A stretch of 64,000 nucleotides of DNA. It comes from Bacillus sp. FJAT-22090 (GTDB lineage: Bacteria; Bacillota; Bacilli; Bacillales_A; Planococcaceae). Location of the stretch: the NCBI RefSeq assembly GCF_007676755.1, contig NZ_VEBK01000004.1:62001-126000 (forward strand), written 5' to 3'. Below, piece after piece: positions 25,200 through 33,877 of the stretch. The translations under genes were made by a program, and so were the position numbers. Numbering within the stretch: the first letter of the stretch is position 1; each line of letters starts with the position of its first letter. Under the pieces are notes generated by a model. The model saw only the letters and a program-made list of their open reading frames with translations, did not search any database and had not been told where the DNA came from.

Positions 25200-26858
25200 T
25201 TATTTACCTGATAATTTTTCAATCTCTTCATTTAACTTTAGTATATTTGCTTCTTTTACCTTCTCATTGGTTAGTTTATATTTTTCTTTCAATGAGAGAA
25301 TACGATAGACACTTTCATTTACCCTTTTTTCAGATATTTCACCACTGTTTACTGCATCAACAATCGCATCAATTGCCTTTTTTACGTTTGCGTAATCATG
25401 CGCTATTAAAACAATATCATTTCCCGCTTTTACCGCCTCCACGGATGCTTTTGCGATATCGTAATTACCTAATATTGCTTTCATCGTCATATCATCAGTC
25501 ATGACAACTCCATCAAATTGAAGCTGACCTCGTAATATGTCACTTATAATTTTATGTGACATAGAGGAGGGAAAATTAGGATCAATCTTGGGCAATAATA
25601 TATGAGCAATCATAATAACATCAGCACCATCTTCAATTGCATCTTTAAATGGAATCAATTCAAGCTTCTGCAGATCTGCTAGGTTTTTCTGGATGATCGG
25701 TAGCTCTAGGTGGGAATCCACTGACGTATCTCCGTGTCCTGGAAAATGCTTCACAACAGAAATAACGTGTTGACTCTGAATACCTTTCATCGTTTGTATG
25801 CCAAGCTCACTCACTATATCTGCCTTCGTTCCAAAAGAACGATCCCCAATAACCGGATTCTTAGGATTACTATTCACATCAAGTACAGGAGCAAAATCGA
25901 GATTAAAACCGTATGCTTTCATTTCTTCTCCTAAATGGGATCCAATATTATAGGATAAAGTAGCATTATTTTTTTCTCCGATTTCTTGATTAGTCGGCAA
26001 TTGGTTCAAGCCAGGTAGTCTAGAAATTCTACCTCCTTCTTGATCTACACCTAAAAACAGAGGAAATTTTTCATTTTTGCTCTCTTCTTTAATGGTATTT
26101 AATAACGTAATTGTTTCGTTTACATTTTTAATATTATTTTTATAAAAGATAATTCCACCTATTTTATCTGTTGAAATTAGTTGTTTCGTCTCTTCCGAAA
26201 AACTTGTTCCCTTTACTCCCGCAAAAATCATTTGCCCTATTTTTTCTTCTAGGCTCATATTATCTAGTGTTGTATTTTCTTCTTGATTTGCTTCTTGCAC
26301 CTCCATAGTAACAGATATATGATCAACCACAGGGTTTGGTTCAAGATCCGTCGGTTTCGGCAAAACCCACTTTAGTTGATAAACTGATGAAACTTCATAA
26401 ACTAAAATCATTTGATCCACATCAGCATCTTGATAGGAACGCATTGCATCTGCTTCCCCTTTTACTATTTCAATATCCTTCAAATGAATTTGTTGGATAG
26501 AAGGTGAACTAGATCTCACATCAATTACCATGTCGGAAAGGTGGCCGATGGTTGCATTTTTAGTTAGGAAATCTTCATATGTAGCTGTCGAAAGTTCACT
26601 TTTTTTATCTGGTTTTCCCCAAAGCTCATGTACTTCTTGTATAGTTGTTTCTCCTACAACAAACGGAGCATCTTTAATTTGACCCTTTTCTGCCAATTCA
26701 AAAACAAGGGAAACAAGGGATTCCGCCTCAGGAAGTTTATCTTCTTTAGTTGTTTCTGTATCTATACTTTCTTTGTACTCATTTTTATCTTCCGTCACCA
26801 TCATGACTATGGCGATTATAATGAATAACAAGAAAATAATACCAACTTTTTTAATCAT
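25200..26858 (-). CDS. Membrane-anchored DUF4309 + GH3 beta-N-acetylglucosaminidase (NagZ-like) fusion
   Basis: 552 residues. Residues 4-22 are a signal anchor. Residues 45-187 form a DUF4309 (YjgB-like) domain: FVVGETTIQEVHELWGKPD, later YQLKWVLPKPT and NPVVDHISV. Residues 199-520 form a family 3 glycosidase: VDQEGGRISRLPG (271-283), KHFPGHGDTSVDSH (370-383, the Asp-His dyad) and nucleophile TDDMTM (454-459). NagZ removes N-acetylglucosamine from muropeptides during wall recycling; this one should act outside the membrane. The DUF4309 fusion is uncommon to my knowledge. The ATG follows AGGAGGG. Confidence 0.9.
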   Translation of the reverse strand: MIKKVGIIFLLFIIIAIVMMVTEDKNEYKESIDTETTKEDKLPEAESLVSLVFELAEKGQIKDAPFVVGETTIQEVHELWGKPDKKSELSTATYEDFLTKNATIGHLSDMVIDVRSSSPSIQQIHLKDIEIVKGEADAMRSYQDADVDQMILVYEVSSVYQLKWVLPKPTDLEPNPVVDHISVTMEVQEANQEENTTLDNMSLEEKIGQMIFAGVKGTSFSEETKQLISTDKIGGIIFYKNNIKNVNETITLLNTIKEESKNEKFPLFLGVDQEGGRISRLPGLNQLPTNQEIGEKNNATLSYNIGSHLGEEMKAYGFNLDFAPVLDVNSNPKNPVIGDRSFGTKADIVSELGIQTMKGIQSQHVISVVKHFPGHGDTSVDSHLELPIIQKNLADLQKLELIPFKDAIEDGADVIMIAHILLPKIDPNFPSSMSHKIISDILRGQLQFDGVVMTDDMTMKAILGNYDIAKASVEAVKAGNDIVLIAHDYANVKKAIDAIVDAVNSGEISEKRVNESVYRILSLKEKYKLTNEKVKEANILKLNEEIEKLSGK

Positions 26859-27004
26859 TCAAGAACCCTCCTACTTTTGGCGTCTTTTTCATATTATCAT
26901 CTTTATCCAAAAAACCTCATACCATAAGTATAAAACTCATATTAGTACTTGGACAGAAATATACATTACGCTTCATGATAAACTAATTGAAGAAAGGAGA
27001 AGAT

Positions 27005-27045
27005 AAATAAAAACGCCCTCGAGCAATTCTCGCTGGAGGACGTAA
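27005..27045 (-). terminator. Probable terminator downstream of the cupin gene
   Basis: CGTCCTC and GAGGGCG arms (one mismatch, 27014-27042) with inner GAG/CTC pairing and a TTTTT run on the minus strand, about 70 bases past the cupin stop. Confidence 0.5.
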
Positions 27046-27113
27046 AAATATGTAGCTTGTTTTAGTGTAGAATTTAATGCCCTTCTTACTTGCTAGTTGC
27101 TCTAAGCATTATA

Positions 27114-27596
27114 TTACAGTTTTTCATATGCCATCCGACGAATGATTTGTTCATGTTGTGGATATTTTCCTAATAATTCTTCTTGTGTAAAGAGCTCAAA
27201 GTCTTCGAAATCAAAACCAGGTGCTACCATACAGCCAACAAGTGAAAACGAACCATTTTCAACAACAGATGATCCAAAGATAGAGTTTTTCGGCACAAGC
27301 ACTTGCGGGATTTCCCCATTTTCTATATTCAGACCTAGCTTATGCTCAGTAAAATTCCCAGCCTCGTCAATTACAGAAACGACAAGGGAACTTCCTCCAT
27401 GAAAATACCATAATTCATCGGATTTCAGCCGATGGAAATGTGATATATTCCCTACTTCTATTAAAAAGTAGATACTTGTATATAATTGACGTTCACCTAT
27501 CGAATCTGCTGAAGCAAAAGTACTTTTATAATATCCACCTTCTGGATGCGGCTCTAGTTCTAAATGTTGTATATAATAGTTTGCATCCTTCTGCAT
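27114..27596 (-). CDS. Cupin-superfamily protein, DUF985
   Basis: 160 residues. The family opening LEPHPEGGYYKSTF, then SIYFLIEVGNISHFHRLKSDELWYFHGG with the metal-site histidines, and GCMVAPGFDFEDFEL near the end. DUF985 proteins are double-stranded beta-helix proteins of unknown enzymatic role, some linked to sugar metabolism. The ATG at 27596 lies behind GAGGGAAG and overlaps the stop of the phosphatase gene (TAATG), so the two are translationally coupled. Confidence 0.85.
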   Translation of the reverse strand: MQKDANYYIQHLELEPHPEGGYYKSTFASADSIGERQLYTSIYFLIEVGNISHFHRLKSDELWYFHGGSSLVVSVIDEAGNFTEHKLGLNIENGEIPQVLVPKNSIFGSSVVENGSFSLVGCMVAPGFDFEDFELFTQEELLGKYPQHEQIIRRMAYEKL

Positions 27597-28183
27597 TACA
27601 CTTCCCTCACTTCTAAATGTTTCATACAATTGAACAAATGACATTGATTTCTGTTCTCTTGTAATTCTATCACTGTTAGCGATGTATTTCCTAAATCACG
27701 AGTAAAATCATCATTCGGTACAAGAACATGTAAGATTCTACCGATAAAGCCTCCATGACTAACAACCAATACTCGTTTACCAGCATGTGCAGTTTTCACA
27801 TCTTCTATGAAAGACATGCCTCGTGAAATAATAACATCTTCTGGTTCAAAGCCCAGCTCCATCTTTCTCCAAGCAAATCCCCATTTTGCAACTCGTTCCG
27901 CTTCCGTTGTGCCTTCAATAATCCCCCCACCAATTTCACCTAGACGCTTGTCAATATGAAAGTCGAGTGTTGGTAGCTTTTCCGCAATAATCTCCGCAGT
28001 TTTTTTGGCACGAATTAAAGGGCTAGTATAGATTACATCCCAATCCTCATGTTCTAGTCTATCAGCTACACGTTCTGCCATTTGGATACCTTCTTCATCT
28101 AATGGCACATCTGTGCTTCCCTGAGCCCGTCCTTCTTTATTCCATGCGGTTACACCATGTCGTACAAACCCAATCGTTGTCAT
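27596..28183 (-). CDS. Histidine phosphatase (phosphoglycerate-mutase-like)
   Basis: 195 residues. Catalytic RHG in IGFVRHGVTAWNKEGRAQG, the second-histidine region VLVVSHGGFIGRIL, and SPLIRAKKTAEII, as in broad-specificity phosphatases such as PhoE/YhfR. The substrate cannot be predicted. The ATG follows AAGGGGGA. First gene of a two-gene unit with the cupin. Confidence 0.87.
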   Translation of the reverse strand: MTTIGFVRHGVTAWNKEGRAQGSTDVPLDEEGIQMAERVADRLEHEDWDVIYTSPLIRAKKTAEIIAEKLPTLDFHIDKRLGEIGGGIIEGTTEAERVAKWGFAWRKMELGFEPEDVIISRGMSFIEDVKTAHAGKRVLVVSHGGFIGRILHVLVPNDDFTRDLGNTSLTVIELQENRNQCHLFNCMKHLEVREV

Positions 28184-28495
28184 GTAAATATCCCCCTTGC
28201 TTTTTTATTACTGCCCATCACTGCTCTTTTATTATAAAGAAACAATTTGAAAATGAACATCACAGAGATAATGAAAAAGCACACCTGAACTGCAACAATT
28301 CATACATGCCTTTCTAATCGATCATATATTACGCTTCTTTGATTATTGAAACATTCACTGGTGGTCCATCCCAACCATACTTTTCTTCTAGCTCTTTTAT
28401 CAATCTCATCATTTATCGCATTTCCCTCTCCTCCCGAAAACATATGGTCCTATAAATCAATTAATAATACTGATTATTCTTTATCAAAATACATC
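28184..28495. other. Intergenic stretch between the phosphatase and MerR genes
   Basis: About 310 bases, AT-rich, with no full-length gene. It contains the minus-strand frame at 28329-28412 listed separately and the upstream edge of the MerR promoter. No repeats or strong hairpins are seen. Confidence 0.5.
28329..28412 (-). CDS. Possible 27-residue peptide or gene remnant
   Basis: A short frame from ATG 28412 to TAA encodes MMRLIKELEEKYGWDGPP followed by VNVSIIKEA. The composition looks protein-like (amphipathic start, then GWDGPP). A GGGAGGAGAGGG purine tract lies 11 bases upstream of the ATG, but an ATG-CGA-TAA intervenes. It could be a small gene or the surviving end of a deleted one. Evidence is thin. 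Confidence 0.25.
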   Translation of the reverse strand: MMRLIKELEEKYGWDGPPVNVSIIKEA

Positions 28496-28526
28496 TTGAC
28501 CTTCACGCAGCGTAAAGGTTTAAGCT
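28496..28526 (+). promoter_or_regulatory. MerR-type promoter with 19-bp spacer and operator dyad
   Basis: -35 TTGACC (28496-28501) and -10 TAAGCT (28521-28526) are separated by 19 bp, the long spacing typical of MerR-activated promoters. A perfect 21-bp dyad with arms ACCTT-n-ACG and CGT-n-AAGGT (28499-28519) fills the spacer. It directly precedes the TipAS-type MerR gene, so autoactivation is likely. Confidence 0.75.
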
Positions 28527-28548
28527 ATAACTATAAGGAGGTGAAAAT

Positions 28549-29307
28549 ATGGAATATACAGTACAAAAACTAAGTCAGCTAGCAGGAATAAGTACTCGAA
28601 CTCTTCGGTACTACGATGAAATCGGGCTACTCAAACCAGCGCGGATCAATTCATCTGGCTATCGGATTTATGGTTCTGCTGAAGTAGACAGACTCCAACA
28701 AATTCTGTTTTATCGTGAGCTTGGGGTGAATTTAGATAGCATTAAAGAAATAACGACTTCTGAGGCATTTGTAGCGTCAACTGCATTAAAGGAACATCGA
28801 GAAAAACTGCTCGAAAAGCGAGCACAGTTGGATTTATTAATCGAAAATGTGAATAAATCCATTCAATTAACGGAGAGGAAGATTACAATGACAGATAAAG
28901 AGAAATTTGAAGGCTTCAAACAAAAGCTAGTGGATGATAATGAGAACACATACGGAAAAGAAATTCGAGAAAAATATGGAGAGGATGCTGTAAACAAGTC
29001 CAATGCTAAGGTAAAAGGAATGACCGAAGCACAGCATGAGGAAGTGACAAAACTAGAGCAACAAGTGTTAGATAATTTAAAAGCAGCAATGGCGACTGGC
29101 GATCCAGCAGGAGAACTTGCGCAAAAAACCGCAGATTTACACAAACAATGGCTGAGCTTTTACTGGGATAAATACTCTAAAGAAGCTCATGCAGGTCTTG
29201 CACAAATGTATGTGGACGATGAACGCTTTACTGCTTATTACGACAAAATCCAACAAGGTGCGGCCCAGTTTTTAAGAGATGCAGTCCACATTTATACAAA
29301 AAACTAG
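28549..29307 (+). CDS. MerR-family regulator with TipAS antibiotic-binding domain (Mta-like)
   Basis: 252 residues. N-terminal MerR helix-turn-helix (VQKLSQLAGISTRTLRYYDEIGLLKP), a dimerisation coiled coil around residues 75-110, and a C-terminal TipAS domain (about 120-250; KTADLHKQWLSFYW and GLAQMYVDDERFTAYYDK). TipAS domains bind thiopeptides and other drugs; B. subtilis Mta, of the same length, activates multidrug pumps. ATG is behind AAGGAGG. An internal ATG at residue 114 (28888) has its own GAGAGGA, which could yield a free TipAS domain as in Streptomyces tipA. Confidence 0.9.
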   Translation: MEYTVQKLSQLAGISTRTLRYYDEIGLLKPARINSSGYRIYGSAEVDRLQQILFYRELGVNLDSIKEITTSEAFVASTALKEHREKLLEKRAQLDLLIENVNKSIQLTERKITMTDKEKFEGFKQKLVDDNENTYGKEIREKYGEDAVNKSNAKVKGMTEAQHEEVTKLEQQVLDNLKAAMATGDPAGELAQKTADLHKQWLSFYWDKYSKEAHAGLAQMYVDDERFTAYYDKIQQGAAQFLRDAVHIYTKN

Positions 29308-29334
29308 AAGGTTTCATACCTTCTAGTTTTGTAA
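29299..29334 (+). terminator. Terminator of the TipAS regulator gene
   Basis: AAAACTAGAAGG (29300-29311) and CCTTCTAGTTTT (29319-29330) form a 12-bp stem overlapping the stop codon. Confidence 0.85.
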
Positions 29335-29388
29335 AGAATTATGGTTTTACTATACGTATATTTTGAGGTTAAATTAATGTGACTATAT

Positions 29389-29613
29389 TCATTTAGTTCT
29401 TTTAATAAACCAAAATAATATGGTTAAAAGCAGTAAAAAGACTGGGGTTATACCAACGTATTTCCAAGAATTTAGTGCTCCAGAAAAATAATATGCAATT
29501 GGCAAAAATGTAATAGTGCTCAAAAGCATATAAGGCCAAGATAGTTTAAAAACACCCATGAAAAAAGTGAAGATTGATGCCGCCAATGAGAGGTACCAAA
29601 ATGCCAAAAACAT
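29389..29613 (-). CDS. Small membrane protein with three helices, function unknown
   Basis: 74 residues, almost entirely hydrophobic: helices at about 4-20, 25-42 and 48-68, ending FWFIKRTK. No family recognised. The ATG at 29613 is chosen because AAAGGTGG lies eight bases before it. It is separated from both neighbours and is probably monocistronic. Confidence 0.6.
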   Translation of the reverse strand: MFLAFWYLSLAASIFTFFMGVFKLSWPYMLLSTITFLPIAYYFSGALNSWKYVGITPVFLLLLTILFWFIKRTK

Positions 29614-29809
29614 TTCTTCATCCACCTTTCTTATTAACAAAGAAACTAATTGAAAAACTGTAACTTATGTGTCACCGTCATTATATCGTTGAAGGTTCTG
29701 TCTATGCTATATAACTGTTCTTGCAAGTTTTACCAAATGGGTATGTTTACAAATATTATGGCCTTCTTATGCGAGACACAATAGATTATTTATTACAAGA
29801 TGGATTCAA

Positions 29810-31480
29810 TTAAAAGCGTTTCTCATCATTAATTTCTTCCCACTCACGATATTCGACAAAGTTTTCAGCTAGCTCATTTGCTTTTTCGGTAATGCTTTGC
29901 GGATATCCAAGCACTTCAAGAAGTTTAATGGCATTTCTTGTATTGGATGGGCCTCGGTGAATGGTGTAGTCGAATCGAACTTCGCCATTTTCAATGGCTT
30001 CCCTGAAATGATAATTGGTATACACATGACTTGCTATTTCCGTTAATTCTATATCATGGGATGCAATAACACTCATTCCTGTATTTGAAGAAAGCCATTC
30101 CATCATAGCTGCTGATGCTGCAATCCGCTCAACCGTATTTGTTCCTTTTAATATTTCATCAACAAATGATATACATGGTTTTCCTTGTTCTATTAATTGT
30201 ACAATGCGTTTTAGCGATTTAATCTCTGCGATAAAGTAACTATCACCATTCAATACATTGTCTTGAATCGCCATTGATGTAGCAATATAACTTGGTTTCA
30301 TCATCCATTTTTCTGCTAATGCCGTGTTAATAGTTTGTGCAAGTATTGCATTAATTGCGATTGCTTTGATATAAGTTGATTTTCCTGAAGCATTTGATCC
30401 GGTCACTAAAGTACATTTGCCGAGAGCGGATGTGTTTGTCACAGGATGATCGATAAGTGGATGGGCCATTTTCTCGAATAATAGTTCTTCCTTGCCTACG
30501 AATGTAGGAGTGCAGTATGTATTAATCGATTTACGGTAAAATGCGACTGCAATAGCTGCATCAAGTTTACCGATAAGTTGCCATACTTCCCGATACTCCT
30601 TTTGATGATGAGAAATCGTTTTTACAATTTTGTTATAAGAGATAAAATCGAGCAAAAACAAAATCCGAATATATTCAAAAATAACATCAAATTCTCCTCC
30701 ACCTTTGTTGCCGAGTGAAGAAATATTACTAAGAAACAAAATCTTTTTCAACGGTTTCATGTTTTCCCCAAACCTTTTTCTGAACGAATTAAACTCTGGC
30801 TGATTAACAGAAGAAAAACGTTTTCCCGTATGAATGATGGAAGCAATATAGGTGATGGATAATAAATCGTACTCCAGCATGCCCTTATTGCGATAGTAAA
30901 CGATTGTATTGACAAAAAAGGAAGCAATTAAACAAAAAAGCCCCCATTTCAAATTTATAAATAGTAATGCAACTGAAAAAATCGGCAACATAGCGAGGAA
31001 CGTGAAAAGCAATATATTCTTTACTTTCTTACTACTTCCATCATAAAAAAATGAGGTAGAATTCGAATAATCCTTTTTTCCTAGCCCTGAAAGAAGTAGA
31101 AGAATTTTTTCCCTTAAAGCCTGATTATTAGCAACCAGCATGTAAATATTTTCATCTTCCTGTTTATGTTCATGCAATGGCTTGATTTCCCTAAGCTGAT
31201 TGAATAAATATTCCGAACCAACTGTAGTTTGTGTATAATTAAGCTTTTGAAAAACTTTATTCATAGATAGATCATCCCAAGTAAATTGGTCTACTCCATC
31301 ACTATTTTTTTTATTTGACCAGTAGGAGGAAATAGATTCAATCGCTTCATTTTGTCTGATAAATTTTCCCGTTTCCCATTCTTCTCGAAATTTTTTAAGT
31401 TTTTTCTTGTCTTTCGTCAAGAAATGGTTGACGATTAATAAGAGCGCTACCACTACTAAAATAATTACTAGCTTTGACAT
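29810..31480 (-). CDS. Membrane-anchored MutS-like ATPase
   Basis: 556 residues. The C-terminal 200 residues are a MutS domain V ATPase: Walker A GSNASGKST (361-369), Walker B region CISFVDEILKGTN, and VIASHDIELTE. It lacks the mismatch-recognition domain I. Instead it has an N-terminal helix (4-20) and two more hydrophobic helices (about 153-175 and 178-196), so it should sit in the membrane. This is a poorly characterised Firmicutes MutS paralogue; a mismatch-repair role is doubtful. The ATG follows GAGGTGA. Monocistronic. Confidence 0.85.
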   Translation of the reverse strand: MSKLVIILVVVALLLIVNHFLTKDKKKLKKFREEWETGKFIRQNEAIESISSYWSNKKNSDGVDQFTWDDLSMNKVFQKLNYTQTTVGSEYLFNQLREIKPLHEHKQEDENIYMLVANNQALREKILLLLSGLGKKDYSNSTSFFYDGSSKKVKNILLFTFLAMLPIFSVALLFINLKWGLFCLIASFFVNTIVYYRNKGMLEYDLLSITYIASIIHTGKRFSSVNQPEFNSFRKRFGENMKPLKKILFLSNISSLGNKGGGEFDVIFEYIRILFLLDFISYNKIVKTISHHQKEYREVWQLIGKLDAAIAVAFYRKSINTYCTPTFVGKEELLFEKMAHPLIDHPVTNTSALGKCTLVTGSNASGKSTYIKAIAINAILAQTINTALAEKWMMKPSYIATSMAIQDNVLNGDSYFIAEIKSLKRIVQLIEQGKPCISFVDEILKGTNTVERIAASAAMMEWLSSNTGMSVIASHDIELTEIASHVYTNYHFREAIENGEVRFDYTIHRGPSNTRNAIKLLEVLGYPQSITEKANELAENFVEYREWEEINDEKRF

Positions 31481-31518
31481 TAAATCACCTCGTTACTGTA
31501 TACGATTATAAGTACCTA

Positions 31519-31932
31519 CTAGTTTCCATTTTTTAAAACTTGCTTAAGTATGTGAATATCATCCGGATATGCCAAAGGAAGTGCCTCAATCTCTTGTAAT
31601 GATTTCCAAGCGATTTCATGAATGAATTCATCTGGGTCTTGGATAGTTATTTCCCCACTCACTATTTCTACTAAAAAGTATTCTACATAATAGGAAATAC
31701 CGAACTCGCTAAGGATGCCATTCTTTTCATGTACTTTCTTAATAGGATGCACCGTAAAGCCCGTTTCTTCCGAAAATTCCCTTACGCAACATTGTTCAAA
31801 TGTTTCCCCTTCTTCCAAGGTCCCTGATGGAACAGTCCATTGTTTTTCTTCACCTGGAGCTGCTTGAAGAACCATTAATATTTCCTTCTTTTCATTTGTA
31901 CAAATACCTGCTGCACCTTGCCATTTGAACAT
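31519..31932 (-). CDS. NUDIX hydrolase
   Basis: 137 residues with a complete Nudix box, GTLEEGETFEQCCVREFSEE followed by TGF (Gx5Ex7REx2EExG). It hydrolyses a nucleoside-diphosphate-linked compound, not identified. It begins 22 bases after the ATL gene ends and may share its transcript. Three NUDIX proteins occur in this window. Confidence 0.88.
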   Translation of the reverse strand: MFKWQGAAGICTNEKKEILMVLQAAPGEEKQWTVPSGTLEEGETFEQCCVREFSEETGFTVHPIKKVHEKNGILSEFGISYYVEYFLVEIVSGEITIQDPDEFIHEIAWKSLQEIEALPLAYPDDIHILKQVLKNGN

Positions 31933-31954
31933 ATTCCATTCCTCTATTCTTTTA

Positions 31955-32284
31955 TCAGATTAAATCTATATCATTCATTTCAGGTATGTATCTTGACTGT
32001 TCTAGATCCACAAGCCCATTAGAACGAAAACATACGTCTTCAGCTTCAAGCATTGCTCTTTGAGAATAGGCTGATTCTTCGTCTGGTATAGCTATTTCTC
32101 CTTTGATATTCACCACTCGATGCCATGGAAGCTGATGTTTGGCACTCATCGAATGGAGAATACGTACGACCTGTCTTGCCCCTCTTGGACTACCAGCGAT
32201 CTTTGCAATTTGTCCATACGTCATAACTTTTCCGGTTGGGATAGATTTTATTATTCGAATCACTTGTTCTGTAAAAGGGTTCAT
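31955..32284 (-). CDS. Alkyltransferase-like protein (ATL)
   Basis: 109 residues, homologous to the DNA-binding domain of O6-alkylguanine-DNA alkyltransferase (IPTGKVMTYGQIAKIAG, GARQVVRILHS), but the active-site PCHR is PWHR (Trp54). This is the defining mark of ATL proteins, which cannot transfer alkyl groups and instead bind O6-alkylguanine and flag it for nucleotide excision repair. The ATG at 32284 is chosen with AAAGGA eight bases upstream; an ATG three codons earlier overlaps that site. Confidence 0.88.
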   Translation of the reverse strand: MNPFTEQVIRIIKSIPTGKVMTYGQIAKIAGSPRGARQVVRILHSMSAKHQLPWHRVVNIKGEIAIPDEESAYSQRAMLEAEDVCFRSNGLVDLEQSRYIPEMNDIDLI

Positions 32285-32421
32285 CTCATTCATCCTTTCA
32301 TTATTTCGATTATAACTGATTTAGAATATTTTAATCAGTACCTTGCATAGAATAATACTGTGTGATATATTACTATCAAAGGTACTGTTTATTGATTAGT
32401 AGTGAAGGGAGTGAGTAACAG

Positions 32422-32745
32422 TTGAATATTCAATTTAAAAAAGGCGTTTTGAACCTCTGTGTGCTTGTATTATTGGATAAACAAGATCGATATGGCTACG
32501 AGCTTGTACAAAAAATATCGGATCAGATTTCCATCTCCGAAGGATCTGTTTATCCATTGTTAAGACGCTTGACGAAGGAAGGATACTTCACGACGTATTT
32601 GCAAGAATCTACGGAAGGTCCTCCGCGTAAATACTACAAACTGACGGAACTTGGAAGAACTTATTTACATGAGCAATTAAAGGAATGGAAAAGCTTTACA
32701 AACGGAGTGAATAATCTAATAGAAGAGGGTGTAAAAATTGACTGA
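32422..32745 (+). CDS. PadR-family transcriptional regulator
   Basis: 107 residues. Winged-helix pattern [28 protein letters not shown], then [17 protein letters not shown] and [17 protein letters not shown], all PadR signatures. TTG start behind GGGAG. The stop overlaps the start of the HAAS/DUF4097 gene by 8 bases. PadR-HAAS pairs are common and the HAAS protein is thought to act with the regulator. Confidence 0.9.
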   Translation: MNIQFKKGVLNLCVLVLLDKQDRYGYELVQKISDQISISEGSVYPLLRRLTKEGYFTTYLQESTEGPPRKYYKLTELGRTYLHEQLKEWKSFTNGVNNLIEEGVKID

Positions 32746-33769
32746 ACAACAATTTTTAAATGAGCTGGAGCTTGCGTTAACTGGACTACCAACAGATGAA
32801 CGGAACGATATCCTTTCCGATATAAAAGAATATTTTACGATTGGTCGCGAGGACGGTAAAGCAGATAGCGAAATTGCCGCATCACTTGGTTCTCCAAAAG
32901 AAATAGCACATGAATTACTTGAAAACCAAATTCCCGATAAAATTGAAACAAGCAATAAACTGATCAAAGTCCCCCACTCGAATTTTTCTAACGTTATCAT
33001 GAATATTGACCATGGTTCTCTACATGTTTTTCCATCTGATACAGATGAAACAATGGTGGAATTGATTGGCGAAAGCGACAAACTTGAATTCAGTGCAGAT
33101 GTTGTAAATGATACATTAAACATTCGATTAAAAACGAAGAAATTTCAATTATTTAGCTTCTTGTTCTTAATTAGAGATCTGAGAGTAAATGTTGCACTTC
33201 CTAAAAAACTATATACGACAATTACGATGAAAACAGATAATGGGCGAATTCGTGCGGAAAAACTTCTCGGTAAAGCTATTAAAGCAACTTCTGATAACGG
33301 GAGTATTGGTTTAAGAGAATTTGCTACTACGGTTCTGGAAGTAGAAACGGACAATGGGCGTATTGAAATTGACAAAGTGCAAACCGATAAGCTTTCTACT
33401 CAGACAGATAACGGAAGAATTGAATTGCGCAATATCGACGCTGAACAGGTTATTACAGAAACAGATAACGGGCGAATTATGATGGATTACGTGAACGGGG
33501 ATATCATTGGAAAAACTGACAATGGACGAATTACACTTCTGACACCGAGTCTCGATCGTATGATTCAATTAGAAACAGATAACGGTAGTATTGTAGTTGA
33601 GACAGAGAACAACCCTACAGACGTATCCATTCATGCAAAAACTGACCAGGGTAGAGTCAATATTTTTGGAGAAAAGAATTCTCGCACTGTATTTGGAAAT
33701 GGATCGAACACAATTCGACTTTCTTCTGATAATGGGAAAATTACTGTGGGGTATAAAGAGAAAAATTAG
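32738..33769 (+). CDS. HAAS (DUF1700) + DUF4097 beta-solenoid protein
   Basis: 343 residues. Residues 1-65 are the helical HAAS/DUF1700 domain found next to PadR genes ([21 protein letters not shown]). Residues 80-343 form a DUF4097 repeat: TDNGRI-type turns recur about every 19 residues from residue 166 (TDNGRIR, SDNGSIG, TDNGRIE twice, TDNGRIM, TDNGRIT, TDNGSIV, TDQGRVN, SDNGKIT), predicting a right-handed beta-solenoid. No signal peptide or membrane helix is evident. TTG start behind GAGGGTG, coupled to padR. Confidence 0.88.
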   Translation: MTEQQFLNELELALTGLPTDERNDILSDIKEYFTIGREDGKADSEIAASLGSPKEIAHELLENQIPDKIETSNKLIKVPHSNFSNVIMNIDHGSLHVFPSDTDETMVELIGESDKLEFSADVVNDTLNIRLKTKKFQLFSFLFLIRDLRVNVALPKKLYTTITMKTDNGRIRAEKLLGKAIKATSDNGSIGLREFATTVLEVETDNGRIEIDKVQTDKLSTQTDNGRIELRNIDAEQVITETDNGRIMMDYVNGDIIGKTDNGRITLLTPSLDRMIQLETDNGSIVVETENNPTDVSIHAKTDQGRVNIFGEKNSRTVFGNGSNTIRLSSDNGKITVGYKEKN

Positions 33770-33770
33770 A

Positions 33771-33810
33771 AAAGAACTGCGTATAAGTCAAATTATACGC
33801 AGTTCTTTCT
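33771..33810 (+). terminator. Terminator of the padR operon
   Basis: Sixteen perfectly paired bases, AAAGAACTGCGTATAA (33771-33786) and TTATACGCAGTTCTTT (33793-33808), directly after the stop codon. Confidence 0.88.
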
Positions 33811-33877
33811 GTTAGAAGCATTAATATAAAATGTTAAGGAATCGTCTTTGCAAATAACCCTATCGAAACCATCCATC

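Noticed and set aside
28873-28890. Annotating a separate gene starting at 28888
   Set aside because: It is in frame with and fully inside the MerR-TipAS gene; it is reported as a possible alternative start only.
31955-32284. Second active O6-methylguanine methyltransferase
   Set aside because: The acceptor cysteine is replaced by tryptophan (PWHR), which marks a non-catalytic ATL protein.
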